Assembly: GCA_030672305.1 (NCBI GenBank)
Contig: DAOVGR010000074.1
Location: forward strand, 1 to 55,184
DNA: 55,184 bases
Origin: Thermoplasmatales archaeon
GTDB lineage: Archaea; Thermoplasmatota; E2; DHVEG-1
Direction of reading: 5' to 3'
Shown one piece after another: positions 16,600 through 24,670 of this stretch (positions are counted from its first letter, which is position 1; every line of letters begins with the position of its first letter). A program made the translations under genes and the position numbers. The notes beneath the pieces are model-generated. The model saw nothing but the letters and a program-made list of their open reading frames with translations, had not been told where the DNA came from and made no database searches.

Positions 16600-18510
16600 T
16601 TATCTAAATCTTGTTGTTTCAAGGTTATGAAGAGCTATAGTATTAATATTATATCTCTTATGAACTGTAGAAGAGATATCCAGACATTTTGATTCTTCCC
16701 CATGACCAAAGATTATTCTCTCTGGACGTGGAGACATATTGTTTATGTAATTTAGGAGTTGTCTGCGATCGCTATGACCTGAAAATCCATCACAGGTTTC
16801 AACCCCCATTTTCATCTTGACATTTACAATATTACCGCCTACATTTAATGGTATTTCTTCCCATCCTTTTTGTATCCTTTTACCAAGGGTTCCTTCAGCT
16901 TGATAACCAACAAAAGCAATAGTGTTTTTCTTATCCTGGGCCCATTCCTTAAAATACTCCATAACAGGTCCACCGTTCATCATACCACTTGTTGCAAGTA
17001 CAACGCATGACTCAGGATGATTGCTTAATATATCCTGTCTCATTTCATTACTATCTACACGTTTAAAGATTTCAGATAGCAGAGGATTTTCTCCTTGTTG
17101 AAATATTTGAGCCCTTAGTTTGTTATTAAGATACTCAGGATATGCAGTATGAATTGCTGTTGCTTCCCATATCATACCATCTAGGTATACAGAGATTTTT
17201 GGTATCTTTTTTGTCTTCACAAGGTTTTCAAGAACTATCATAACCTCCTGACTTCTACCAACTGCAAAAACAGGAACCAGAAGTTTTCCTTTTTTCTTCA
17301 TTGTACTTTGAATGATATCATTTAAACGCTCCGTTGCATCCTGTCTACTTGGTTGGAAATCTTCTTTACCACCATATGTTGATTCCATAAATATTGCTTC
17401 AAGACGTGGGAAACGATTGATGGCAGGATTAAAAAGCCAGGTTCTTTCATATTTGATATCACCACTGAAAGCAATATTGTAGAGTCCTTCTCCAACATGG
17501 AAATGAGCAATAGCAGAACCCAAAATATGACCCGCGTTATGAAAAGTAAGCCTCACATCAGGAGTAATATCTGTAGTATCACCATAATCAATTGTAATAC
17601 AATGTTTGATCATATCACGGATATTTTCTGCAGAATATGGAATCTTTTTACCATCAGCCGCCGCTACCTTAAGATAATCCATTTGAAGAAGTGTACTCAT
17701 ATCTCTTGTGGGAGCAGTACAATAAATAGGGCCATCATAACCATATTTATATAACAATGGTACTAGTCCAGAATGATCCAGATGGGCATGGGAAATTACT
17801 ACTGCATCAAGAGTTTCAAAAGGTAATACTTCTGGTAAATGAAGATATGGTGTGGCACTTTCAGAGGATACATCAACACCACAGTCTATCATAATCTTGC
17901 TATCTTGCGTATGAAGAAGACTACAAGATCTTCCAACTTGTCTAAATCCTCCAAGAGCTGTTACACGAACAAATTTTTCACCGTTTGATGCTCCCCTATG
18001 AAGTCTTCTTCCAACCTTTCTAAGAATTTCCTTTCGTTCCTCACTCATTGATCTAAGATAACCACGAATCTCTTTGACGGTCCTGGATTGAATTGGAGGA
18101 GTTCTAACAATTTTTGGAGACCAATTAATTGTTCTTCTTATTTCATTTAGAAGAGTTCCTTGTTTACCGATTGCTACTCCTGGTTTTATTACTTCAATAG
18201 TTACTTCACCTACCTCTGGTAAAAAGTAAATATTAGTAATTTCCGCATCCTTTGGAATAATCTTTTTTATCTTTTTTTCGGCTGTGTCAATATCAGTAAT
18301 AACGGATGAATCTGGACGAACTGCAATACGCTTCTGAAGCATTTTTGCTAGTTGTTTAATAAGCTCTTCATTTTTTGCGAATTTGTCTGGATGCTTTGTA
18401 TAGATAACAACTAAAGCTCCTTCAAACTCTACATCTGAAACATCAATGCTAGGCGGAATAACGCCTCTTACCTTTCCTTTAATTTCTCGTAAAACATCAT
18501 CTACAGGCAT
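16600..18510 (-). CDS. aCPSF1, KH-domain beta-CASP ribonuclease
   Basis: 636 residues, the usual length. Archaeal CPSF73 homolog that cleaves 3' of U-runs and drives transcription termination. KH domains fill residues 1-170 (KPGVAIGKQGTLLNEIRR). The metallo-beta-lactamase motif H-A-H-L-D-H is at 241-246 (His241, His243, Asp245, His246). Beta-CASP blocks follow: PVFAVGRSQEVMIVL, GMMNGGPVMEYFKEW and FSGHSDRRQLLNYI. It follows the proteasome beta gene by 77 nt on the same strand. The many U-run ends in this window fit its known activity. Confidence 0.95.
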   Translation of the reverse strand: MPVDDVLREIKGKVRGVIPPSIDVSDVEFEGALVVIYTKHPDKFAKNEELIKQLAKMLQKRIAVRPDSSVITDIDTAEKKIKKIIPKDAEITNIYFLPEVGEVTIEVIKPGVAIGKQGTLLNEIRRTINWSPKIVRTPPIQSRTVKEIRGYLRSMSEERKEILRKVGRRLHRGASNGEKFVRVTALGGFRQVGRSCSLLHTQDSKIMIDCGVDVSSESATPYLHLPEVLPFETLDAVVISHAHLDHSGLVPLLYKYGYDGPIYCTAPTRDMSTLLQMDYLKVAAADGKKIPYSAENIRDMIKHCITIDYGDTTDITPDVRLTFHNAGHILGSAIAHFHVGEGLYNIAFSGDIKYERTWLFNPAINRFPRLEAIFMESTYGGKEDFQPSRQDATERLNDIIQSTMKKKGKLLVPVFAVGRSQEVMIVLENLVKTKKIPKISVYLDGMIWEATAIHTAYPEYLNNKLRAQIFQQGENPLLSEIFKRVDSNEMRQDILSNHPESCVVLATSGMMNGGPVMEYFKEWAQDKKNTIAFVGYQAEGTLGKRIQKGWEEIPLNVGGNIVNVKMKMGVETCDGFSGHSDRRQLLNYINNMSPRPERIIFGHGEESKCLDISSTVHKRYNINTIALHNLETTRFR

Positions 18511-18587
18511 TTTTACCCTTCTATAATTTTTTTATAAATCTAATATGAATAATTTTTAATTAAAGAAATAATATTATTTTAAATATC

Positions 18588-19223
18588 TTATTTTCCCAAC
18601 TTTTCGATACGTTTTTTTATCTCTTCTTCTGATACTTCTTTGAATCCATCTTTAGTGATAACTGCAATATTAATCATTCCACCAGATGCTGAGTCTCGAT
18701 TTTTTGCAGCAGTAATTGCTCTTATGGCAATATCAACACCTGCATCAGTTGATAAACCTTCTTGATAGGTATCTTCTAAAACACCAAATACATAAGGCGA
18801 ACCGGAACCACCTGCTGTGTATTTATCAGGTATCGCTCCTCCAGCTGCATCAAGGGAGTAGACATGTCCTCCGGTATTATCAAATCCTGCAAGGATTAAT
18901 TGTACATAATATGGATAAAACTTCCTCTGATTTAAGATATTTGACATGAGGGTTGCTGCACTTTTTACAGGTATTTTCTGATCTCGTTTGAGTCTGTATA
19001 GATTTGCCTCAGCGTTTAGATATCTAGCAAGAATCTGCAGATCCCCAACAAGACCAGCTGTTGCCAGTCCAAGATGTTCATCTATTTGATAGAGTTTTTT
19101 AGTGGTTTTATGAGCAATAAGTGTTCCCATTGTTGCTCTTGTTTCAGTAGCCATTACTACTCCATCCTTGCATATCATTCCAAGTGTAGTTGTTCCTGTT
19201 TTAGTTACATCTTTTTCTTCCAT
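18588..19223 (-). CDS. psmB: proteasome beta subunit
   Basis: 211 residues. The 10-residue propeptide ends in Gly10, exposing the catalytic Thr11 (TTTLG). Counting from that Thr, Lys33 is present (HKTTKKLYQ), as are the [18 protein letters not shown] and [15 protein letters not shown] blocks. Position 17 is Glu, as in Thermoplasma, instead of the more common Asp. It forms the proteolytic rings of the 20S proteasome. The alpha subunit is not in the window. Confidence 0.95.
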   Translation of the reverse strand: MEEKDVTKTGTTTLGMICKDGVVMATETRATMGTLIAHKTTKKLYQIDEHLGLATAGLVGDLQILARYLNAEANLYRLKRDQKIPVKSAATLMSNILNQRKFYPYYVQLILAGFDNTGGHVYSLDAAGGAIPDKYTAGGSGSPYVFGVLEDTYQEGLSTDAGVDIAIRAITAAKNRDSASGGMINIAVITKDGFKEVSEEEIKKRIEKLGK

Positions 19224-19260
19224 AATAATTCCTCAAAATTAAGAAAAACAAGACCTAGAA

Positions 19261-19274
19261 TCTTATAACCTTTA
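19261..19274 (-). promoter_or_regulatory. promoter of the proteasome beta gene
   Basis: The minus strand reads AAAGGTTATAAGA: a BRE-like AAAGG plus TATA box, about 40 nt before the start codon. It has the same BRE/TATA core as the secretome promoters but no TTAAC palindrome. Confidence 0.55.
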
Positions 19275-19303
19275 TATATAATTTACGTAAGTATATAAAC
19301 ATT

Positions 19304-19957
19304 CTACTCCGAGAATAATGCAGCAACTCTATCTACTTGGTCTTTATGTGCTAAAATTGTGACTTTATCTCCTGAAAATAATTCAACATCCTCTGTTGGA
19401 ATTATGAATTTATGATCTCGTTCAATTGCAACAATCAGACTTTTTTTAGGAAGGCCGATCTTTTTAATGGTTCTTCTTGAAAGTTTAGAATTTGGAGCAA
19501 TTGGCAATCTGAATATCTCTGCATACTTACCAACGTTCATATATTCTTCAACATTTGGATGTTTAATGGATTTGTAAAGATGTTCAGCCATTACAATATT
19601 TGGGCTTTTAATCATCTTCACATCCTTTTCCATATACATTGGTTTACTTTCCTCTTGATTAACAACTGAAACTAGATGCTTAACTCCCTTGTTTTTTGCA
19701 AGAGAAATAACCATTAGATTAACAGCGTCATCATTTGTAGTTGCTACAAGAACGTCTGCCTTTTTAACTTCTGATTCCTCTAGTGTTTCCTCTTGGGTGG
19801 CATCTGCATTTATAGCAACAGCGTCAAATTTTCTTGCGATTTCTTCACATCGAGCTTGATCCTTATCAATAACTATAACATTGTGATTACTATCATTAAG
19901 TGCAATTTCAGTAAGTCGTTTTCCTATTCCGCCAGCACCTACGATTACTATATACAT
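19304..19957 (-). CDS. trkA: TrkA-type potassium uptake regulatory protein
   Basis: 217 residues. An RCK_N Rossmann domain (IVGAGGIGKRL nucleotide loop, acidic residue at the end of beta 2 in VIVIDKD) fills 1-120. An RCK_C domain spans about 135-215 (FRLPIAPNSKLSRRTIKKIGLP, GDKVTILAH). Cytosolic gate-ring subunit for a TrkH or KtrB-type K+ transporter, which is not in this window. Solitary gene on the minus strand. Confidence 0.92.
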   Translation of the reverse strand: MYIVIVGAGGIGKRLTEIALNDSNHNVIVIDKDQARCEEIARKFDAVAINADATQEETLEESEVKKADVLVATTNDDAVNLMVISLAKNKGVKHLVSVVNQEESKPMYMEKDVKMIKSPNIVMAEHLYKSIKHPNVEEYMNVGKYAEIFRLPIAPNSKLSRRTIKKIGLPKKSLIVAIERDHKFIIPTEDVELFSGDKVTILAHKDQVDRVAALFSE

Positions 19958-20097
19958 ATATTATCCTCTGAAGCTAATAGCTTTAATTGGCTGGGTAAAT
20001 TTATGCCTATTATTAAAGGTTTTGTTTGATTTAAGGTATCATTTTTACAAAATAAATATCGTTAAATTATAAACATACTCTATTAAAGATCTAATGT

Positions 20098-20116
20098 TAA
20101 AAAAAAGAAAAAAAAG
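20098..20116 (-). terminator. U-rich terminator of the 20134-21207 gene
   Basis: Two A8 runs on the plus strand split by one G give U8-C-U8 on the transcript, starting about 18 nt after the stop codon. Confidence 0.5.
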
Positions 20117-20133
20117 AGAGAGATTAGTTTTTA

Positions 20134-21207
20134 TTATAGACCTAGGAGTTGTCTTAGAATTGGGAACACATTTGGAAAGCGTTCAAACAACCTTGAAAAC
20201 AATGGATGATATACAGATCTAGTTCTTGGTATCACAACATTAAATGTGCTTGAGTCGCCTACTAGTCCTGTCTCATCTTCGGCATAGGCTGTTATTGTGT
20301 AATCTCCCTTTTCATAGGTGTGACATACTTCTACTGGTGTGCATGGCTCACTTAGAGTTGTTTCATCAGTTGTTCCATCTCCCCAATCGATGAAATATTT
20401 GACCATATCGCCATTTTCATCGCTTGAGTGGAATGTCCAACAAAGCTCTGTTCCTGCTGGGCCTTCTCCTGGACCATCAATACGTGGTGGTGTTGGTGCA
20501 GTTGGTGGTGTTGGGCCAGTCAGCTGGAAGCACAGGTCCATAGGGCCGTGTTCTGGCCACTGTAGGTCAGAGTCAAGCCAGTCAAAGACTTCAAAATAGG
20601 TAGATTTCCAAACTCCCATGTGTAATTGTACTGTCAGTTGGAAACAAGCGCCAGACTGTGGTGGATAAACACCTTCACCACGGACAGAAATCCAGTATTT
20701 CTCACCTGCTGGAAATGTTACAGTTTCTGGTAGGTCTGCCGAAAGTGTATAATATACACTTGTTCCAGTGTCCTGAAGTAAATCTGCTATGATGTCTTCC
20801 CAGGCAATTATGAAGGGCCCTGCAAATATGTCTCCAGGGGCTTCCTCATCGCCTCGATCATAGTAGAAGGTTATATTCCAGTCAAAATCACCGGTTTGAT
20901 AATTATCACCCCAGTAGCCGCCAACCCAGTGTACATCAGCAACTTCTGTTGCTGCATCAAAAAGGAAATCATCTGCACATGTTCCTAATTCTCCAAAAGT
21001 AGGTTCGTATTGGGCAGCAGCCATTAGATAATATTCCATTCCGTTGTCCCATACAACTGGTCCTAGAACACCAGGTGCTGTTCCACTAGCATCACTACAG
21101 TAGATTTTTGGAACTTGTTCTTCTGTGTCTGCTGTAACAGCTATAGATGATAAAATCATAGCAGCTGCTATCAGTAACACACCAGCTCCAATTGAGATTT
21201 TTTTCAT
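20134..21207 (-). CDS. secreted PKD-domain protein with canonical IPR...FPN tail
   Basis: 357 residues; full-length paralog of the 3263-4348 product. The signal peptide ends in AVTADTEEQ. The domain with VVWDNGMEY, DVHWVGGYWGDNYQTGDF and GEGVYPPQSG follows, then a PKD-like domain (YFIDWGDGTT). The tail starts with IPRTRSVYHPL and contains LFERFPNVFPILRQLL at the very end. This copy has the clearest version of the tail. No active site recognised. The 3263 and 20134 copies share signal peptide, body, tail and operator, so they are recent duplicates that kept their regulation. Confidence 0.82.
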   Translation of the reverse strand: MKKISIGAGVLLIAAAMILSSIAVTADTEEQVPKIYCSDASGTAPGVLGPVVWDNGMEYYLMAAAQYEPTFGELGTCADDFLFDAATEVADVHWVGGYWGDNYQTGDFDWNITFYYDRGDEEAPGDIFAGPFIIAWEDIIADLLQDTGTSVYYTLSADLPETVTFPAGEKYWISVRGEGVYPPQSGACFQLTVQLHMGVWKSTYFEVFDWLDSDLQWPEHGPMDLCFQLTGPTPPTAPTPPRIDGPGEGPAGTELCWTFHSSDENGDMVKYFIDWGDGTTDETTLSEPCTPVEVCHTYEKGDYTITAYAEDETGLVGDSSTFNVVIPRTRSVYHPLFSRLFERFPNVFPILRQLLGL

Positions 21208-21234
21208 TTCTAATTTTCACCTCCCTATATTATT

Positions 21235-21264
21235 TTAACACGTGTTAATTTATAACCTTTTCGC
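21235..21264 (-). promoter_or_regulatory. promoter with perfect palindromic operator for the 20134-21207 gene
   Basis: Read on the minus strand: GCGAAAAGG, TATA box TTATAAAT, then TTAACACGTGTTAA, a perfect 14-bp palindrome covering the interval between TATA box and start site. A bound protein would block initiation. Confidence 0.7.
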
Positions 21265-21355
21265 TTTTTTTATATTCTTTTGAATATAATTATCTTTATT
21301 TATTAAGGATACTAATTTTATAGTGAGAAAAAAAAAATAGAAAAATGGAATTTTA

Positions 21356-22396
21356 CTATAATCTTATTATCTGTTTAAGTCCTGGAAAAGCATTTGGAAA
21401 CAGTTGAAATAATCGATAAAATAGATTTATGTATGAACTTCTGCTTCTAGGAATAGTTACTTCTAATGTTACCCAATCTGATTTTGTGTCATAAATGTCT
21501 TTTGCTTGCACACTTATTGTAAATGTACCTCGTTGATCATATGTATGGCTCTTTGTGATGGGATCACCTGAATTATGTGGACCATCCCAATAGATACCAG
21601 GACATCCATCAAACCATGAAATCCAGTAATAAACTTGATCGCCATCTGGATCAGTTGTGGAAATTATATAGTCCAAAGTGTCACCTACTTTTCCATTTGT
21701 AGGACCATCAATTGTTGGTGTATCAGGTGGATTATTGTTACGTCCATATGTTTTAAAACACATATCCCAGGTAGCAATTTCTTCAAAGCCTATTAATTTT
21801 CCTTGATATGAAAGCGATTCTGTATTTTGAATATTTGATGATGAGGATTGATTTGTCCAATTACCTCCTTCATCTACTGAAAACCATGCACATCCATATG
21901 GATAAGATTCTGATATATTATTTGCACCCCACGCATAAAAATTATCAGTGATATTTTCGGTTAATCCAACGATATAGTATGTTTCTCCTGATGTAATTAA
22001 AACATCATCAAAATCTATTTCTACCCAATCATAGGTTTCAGTTGGTACAATACTTGGATCAATACTAATGACTGTCAAGTCTTCCTCTGTTAGTTCTTTT
22101 CTAATAGAGATGTTTAAAGGTAATGTTGCTGTACTATTTTTGCCAATATAAAGTTCGACTCTTGTAATAATATCTTTTGATGGTATAAATGATTGAGCAA
22201 CTTGAACACTTATTGGGTTTTCAGGTATTGGAACATTTCCAATAGGAACGGCTGCATTTTCAGTCATAACATCTTGATATTGATCTAGATTGTCTGAAAT
22301 TGGATCTATTACTTTTTTATTCTCTATTGTTGCAATAGCATTTACTCCACTAAGAACTAAGACTCCTATTACTAATATTGGTATTATTTTATTCAT
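21356..22396 (-). CDS. secreted PKD-like protein with IPR tail
   Basis: 346 residues. The signal peptide is LSGVNAIAT. A beta-sandwich region (about 55-215) has VAQSFIPSKDIITRVELYIGKNS and SGETYYIVGLTE, resembling choice-of-anchor or carbohydrate-binding-like jelly rolls. A PKD-like domain (YYWISWFDG, SHTYDQRGTFTISVQAKD) precedes IPRSRSSYINLF ... LFPNAFP. The GDG of the usual PKD core is replaced by FDG. The promoter has no TTAAC palindrome. A binding role is inferred; no enzyme motif is visible. Confidence 0.78.
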   Translation of the reverse strand: MNKIIPILVIGVLVLSGVNAIATIENKKVIDPISDNLDQYQDVMTENAAVPIGNVPIPENPISVQVAQSFIPSKDIITRVELYIGKNSTATLPLNISIRKELTEEDLTVISIDPSIVPTETYDWVEIDFDDVLITSGETYYIVGLTENITDNFYAWGANNISESYPYGCAWFSVDEGGNWTNQSSSSNIQNTESLSYQGKLIGFEEIATWDMCFKTYGRNNNPPDTPTIDGPTNGKVGDTLDYIISTTDPDGDQVYYWISWFDGCPGIYWDGPHNSGDPITKSHTYDQRGTFTISVQAKDIYDTKSDWVTLEVTIPRSRSSYINLFYRLFQLFPNAFPGLKQIIRL

Positions 22397-22740
22397 ATCT
22401 TACCTCCCTCAGTTTTTTAATATAAAATAATAGTACGAGGTCCTTTATAATAATTTGTATTAATTTTTTAGACTATTGTCGAAAATAAGTCATTTAAACT
22501 TTAATATTGTTTTATTTAAGTTTGTTAAGTTATAAGATTAATTTTTTAAGATTTAGGCTAAATTAAAGTAATCATGCTAATGTGTAACACAACTTATTCG
22601 ACTTTTTTTTATTATTGCATTGATAGATAATTTCTAGCATAATATTTATTTGTTGAAATTTTCTTTGAGAATATAATTTTATTTTGTACTGTACTTAGAA
22701 AAATAGAATTTAATACCTATCAATAAAAAAGTTATTTTAT

Positions 22741-22770
22741 ATAAAAAATGGTTGGAGAAATCATTCTCCT
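22741..22770 (-). terminator. hairpin plus U-run downstream of the recombinase cassette
   Basis: GGAGAA and TTCTCC (22754-22769 on the plus strand) form a stem, followed on the minus strand by a U6 run. The layout is that of an intrinsic terminator, about 75-100 nt past the HNH-recombinase stop. Confidence 0.55.
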
Positions 22771-22790
22771 TAATATCTTGATATATTTAT

Positions 22791-22818
22791 TATCAACTTC
22801 GGTCTACCGAAATTGATA
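22791..22818. repeat. 13-bp near-perfect inverted repeat with CT centre, candidate recombinase site
   Basis: TATCAACTTCGGT (22791-22803), CT (22804-22805), ACCGAAATTGATA (22806-22818): twelve of thirteen positions pair. Serine-integrase attachment sites are imperfect inverted repeats around a central dinucleotide, and this one lies 27 nt past the recombinase cassette. A plain transcript hairpin is the alternative. The rest of 22397-22844 holds no gene. Confidence 0.4.
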
Positions 22819-22844
22819 TATTGCTATAGTTTAAAACGAAATTT

Positions 22845-23606
22845 TTAACGAAAATTATAAAAATTTGGACGGCCACCCATTTTTCCTATTAAATTTTGAA
22901 CTTTATTAAAAGTCATTTCGTCAATTATTTTTTTATGTCTACCTTCTGTTATTTTTCCCTCAAATCTGTGATATCCACAATATACTGGATTTTTTAATAT
23001 TGTAGAAATAGTCTTTTTTGCCCATAAACCCCCCCTTTTTGATCGAATATTTCCAGAATTAAGCATTTTTACAATTTCACTTAGACTTTTACCTTCTAAA
23101 TACCATCTAACAATATCTTTCACTACCTTTTCTTCTTTCGAATTTTTTTTCAGAATCCCATTATAATAATGATAACCAAATGGAATATTAAATCCAGAAT
23201 GACCTATTTCTTTTACTCTTTTTTTCATTCCTTGTTTTATTGTGTCAATGTGGGATTTAGAATCTTCTTCAATTCTTTTTTTCATAACCTCATATTCAAT
23301 TCCAATTTCTTTACTAAATAATCTTATTGCCTCATCCTCATTATTTACATTATAATGCTTAATCATTTCTTTAACAGAAGAGAATCTTAAAAAATAATTA
23401 TCTAATAAGAAGAGATCTTTTGGAGCAATATTATGACAATTATGGCATAAAACTATACAGTTTTCAATTGTTGATCCACCACCATTTGAAATAGAGGTTT
23501 TATGGTGGAATTCTAAATTATTAATTGTCCAACGTCTTTCACATAGATAATTTGCTTGTTCTAGAGCACATTTTTTTACAAATAGCGTAAAATCCTCTGT
23601 TCTCAT
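22845..23606 (-). CDS. HNH nuclease module fused to a serine-recombinase DNA-binding domain
   Basis: 253 residues. The N-terminal HNH module has FHHK (His34/His35), Asn49 and LCHNCHN (Cys54, Cys57, His58). A linker (60-130) leads to a Recombinase domain (PF07508-like, about 130-250): GFNIPFGYHYYNG, YLEGKSLSEIVKMLN, W-KKTISTILKNPVYCGY and IIDEMTFNKVQNLI. The same landmarks occur in the upstream recombinase. The resolvase catalytic domain that normally precedes them is absent. It starts 14 nt after the upstream stop, so the two are probably cotranscribed. Possible roles: DNA-targeted nickase, partner subunit of the recombinase, or homing or defence nuclease. Function not known. Confidence 0.78.
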   Translation of the reverse strand: MRTEDFTLFVKKCALEQANYLCERRWTINNLEFHHKTSISNGGGSTIENCIVLCHNCHNIAPKDLFLLDNYFLRFSSVKEMIKHYNVNNEDEAIRLFSKEIGIEYEVMKKRIEEDSKSHIDTIKQGMKKRVKEIGHSGFNIPFGYHYYNGILKKNSKEEKVVKDIVRWYLEGKSLSEIVKMLNSGNIRSKRGGLWAKKTISTILKNPVYCGYHRFEGKITEGRHKKIIDEMTFNKVQNLIGKMGGRPNFYNFR

Positions 23607-23619
23607 GGTTTATATTTAA

Positions 23620-24452
23620 TTAATCCTCGATTATAAAAACTTTTGAACTATGATTTGTTTTTATGTTTTTCTTTTGGATAATTCTCTGAACATCGTTAAA
23701 AATGATTTTATCAATTATTGGATCATGTGGACTGGGATTTAAATATTCTTCCCAGTGTAGATATCCACAATATAACGGATTTTTTAAGATACTGGAAATT
23801 GTTTGTGTTCCCCAGGTTTTATTCATTTTTGTTGGAATATTTTTTAAATTGAGCTCATCTGATATTTTTTTCATACTCAAACCTTCGAGATACATTTCAA
23901 AGATTTTTTTAACATTTTCAGCCTCAATATTATTTACAATTAGTCGCCCTTCAATGTAATCATAGCCATAAGGAATATTAAACCCGAGTATTCCACCATT
24001 GGTTTTTGCTTTTTGTTCCATACCAATGTATACACGTTCGCCTATTTGTTCGGATTCTAGCTGAGCTATTCTTTGTATAATATCCATTACAAATCTACCC
24101 ATTGCAGTTGATGTATCAAGAGATTCTGACATTGAAACGAATTCTTTTTTATTTTTTTTAATTCTTCCATCATTAACATAAAATTTTTAGAGTTTCTATG
24201 TATTCTATCCATTTTTATTACTAAAAGTAGGTCCCATCTATCCATTTCAGACATCATTCTATTGTAAGCTGGTCGCTTAACATTTCGTCCTGAGTAGCCA
24301 TCATCAATATATTTATCTGCAACAATCCAGTCTCTTGCTTTACAATAGGCTCTTAGTTTGTCCAGTTGAGCATCAAGCGAAAATCCTTCTTTAGCCTGAT
24401 CTTCAGTTGATACCCTAGTATAAATTGCTGCTCTAACAGGTTCTGCATCCAT
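23620..24452 (-). CDS. serine recombinase, two frames joined by a -1 shift
   Basis: Frame 1 (24452 to 24087) has the resolvase domain with catalytic Ser15 (YTRVSTEDQ), the DDGYSGRNVKRPAYNRM block and the KMDRIHRNSKNF arginines. Frame 2 (to 23620) continues the family sequence with EFVSMSESLDTSTAMGRFV, the helix IIQRIAQLESEQIGERV and a Recombinase domain (GFNIPYGYDYIEG, ILKNPLYCGY). Joining them after residue 103 gives a canonical protein of about 277 residues. The usual C-terminal zinc-ribbon and coiled coil are missing. The shift lies on an A_AAA_AAG heptamer at 24144-24150. It may be programmed, a phase-variable A-run, a decayed gene or a sequencing error. Confidence 0.8.
24144..24150 (-). 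promoter_or_regulatory. A_AAA_AAG slippery heptamer, candidate -1 frameshift site
   Basis: On the minus strand the zero-frame codons read ATA AAA AAG and the heptamer is in the correct X_XXY_YYZ phase. Slipping back one base puts the ribosome in the frame that begins GAA TTC GTT. A GGAAG purine block ends 13 nt upstream, similar in spacing to the stimulatory Shine-Dalgarno of E. coli dnaX. Confidence 0.5.
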
Positions 24453-24492
24453 CCAAAAATTCTAAGCGAATTATAATTTATAAGAGTATCGT

Positions 24493-24616
24493 ATGCTAAA
24501 TATTATCTATCACTTTTTTATATTTTTATGCTAGACATAATTTAGCATTATTATTAGTATTGATATCATGTGTCATGATAGCATTTAAATTCATTATTAA
24601 TGTCAAACATTAATAA
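24493..24616. repeat. three inverted repeats in the recombinase promoter region
   Basis: ATGCTAAAT (24493-24501) faces ATTTAGCAT (24540-24548). TATCATG-TGT-CATGATA is at 24564-24580. TTATTAATGT-CAA-ACATTAATAA is at 24594-24616. All lie between SRP19 and the recombinase start (24453-24670). Both short-spacer repeats are perfect. They could be autoregulatory operators or recombination sites. No gene seen in this gap. Confidence 0.5.
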
Positions 24617-24670
24617 ATAAACCTAATTACTTTACAACATTTACATAATTAACTCTTGAATTAAAAACCA

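Noticed and set aside
23620-24452. Simple pseudogene call for the split recombinase
   Set aside because: Only one shift is present, it falls on a perfect slippery heptamer and both halves are otherwise intact, so decay is not the only explanation.
22397-24670. CRISPR or other repeat-spacer array near the HNH gene
   Set aside because: The repeats are isolated palindromes of different sequence with no regular direct repeat and spacer pattern.
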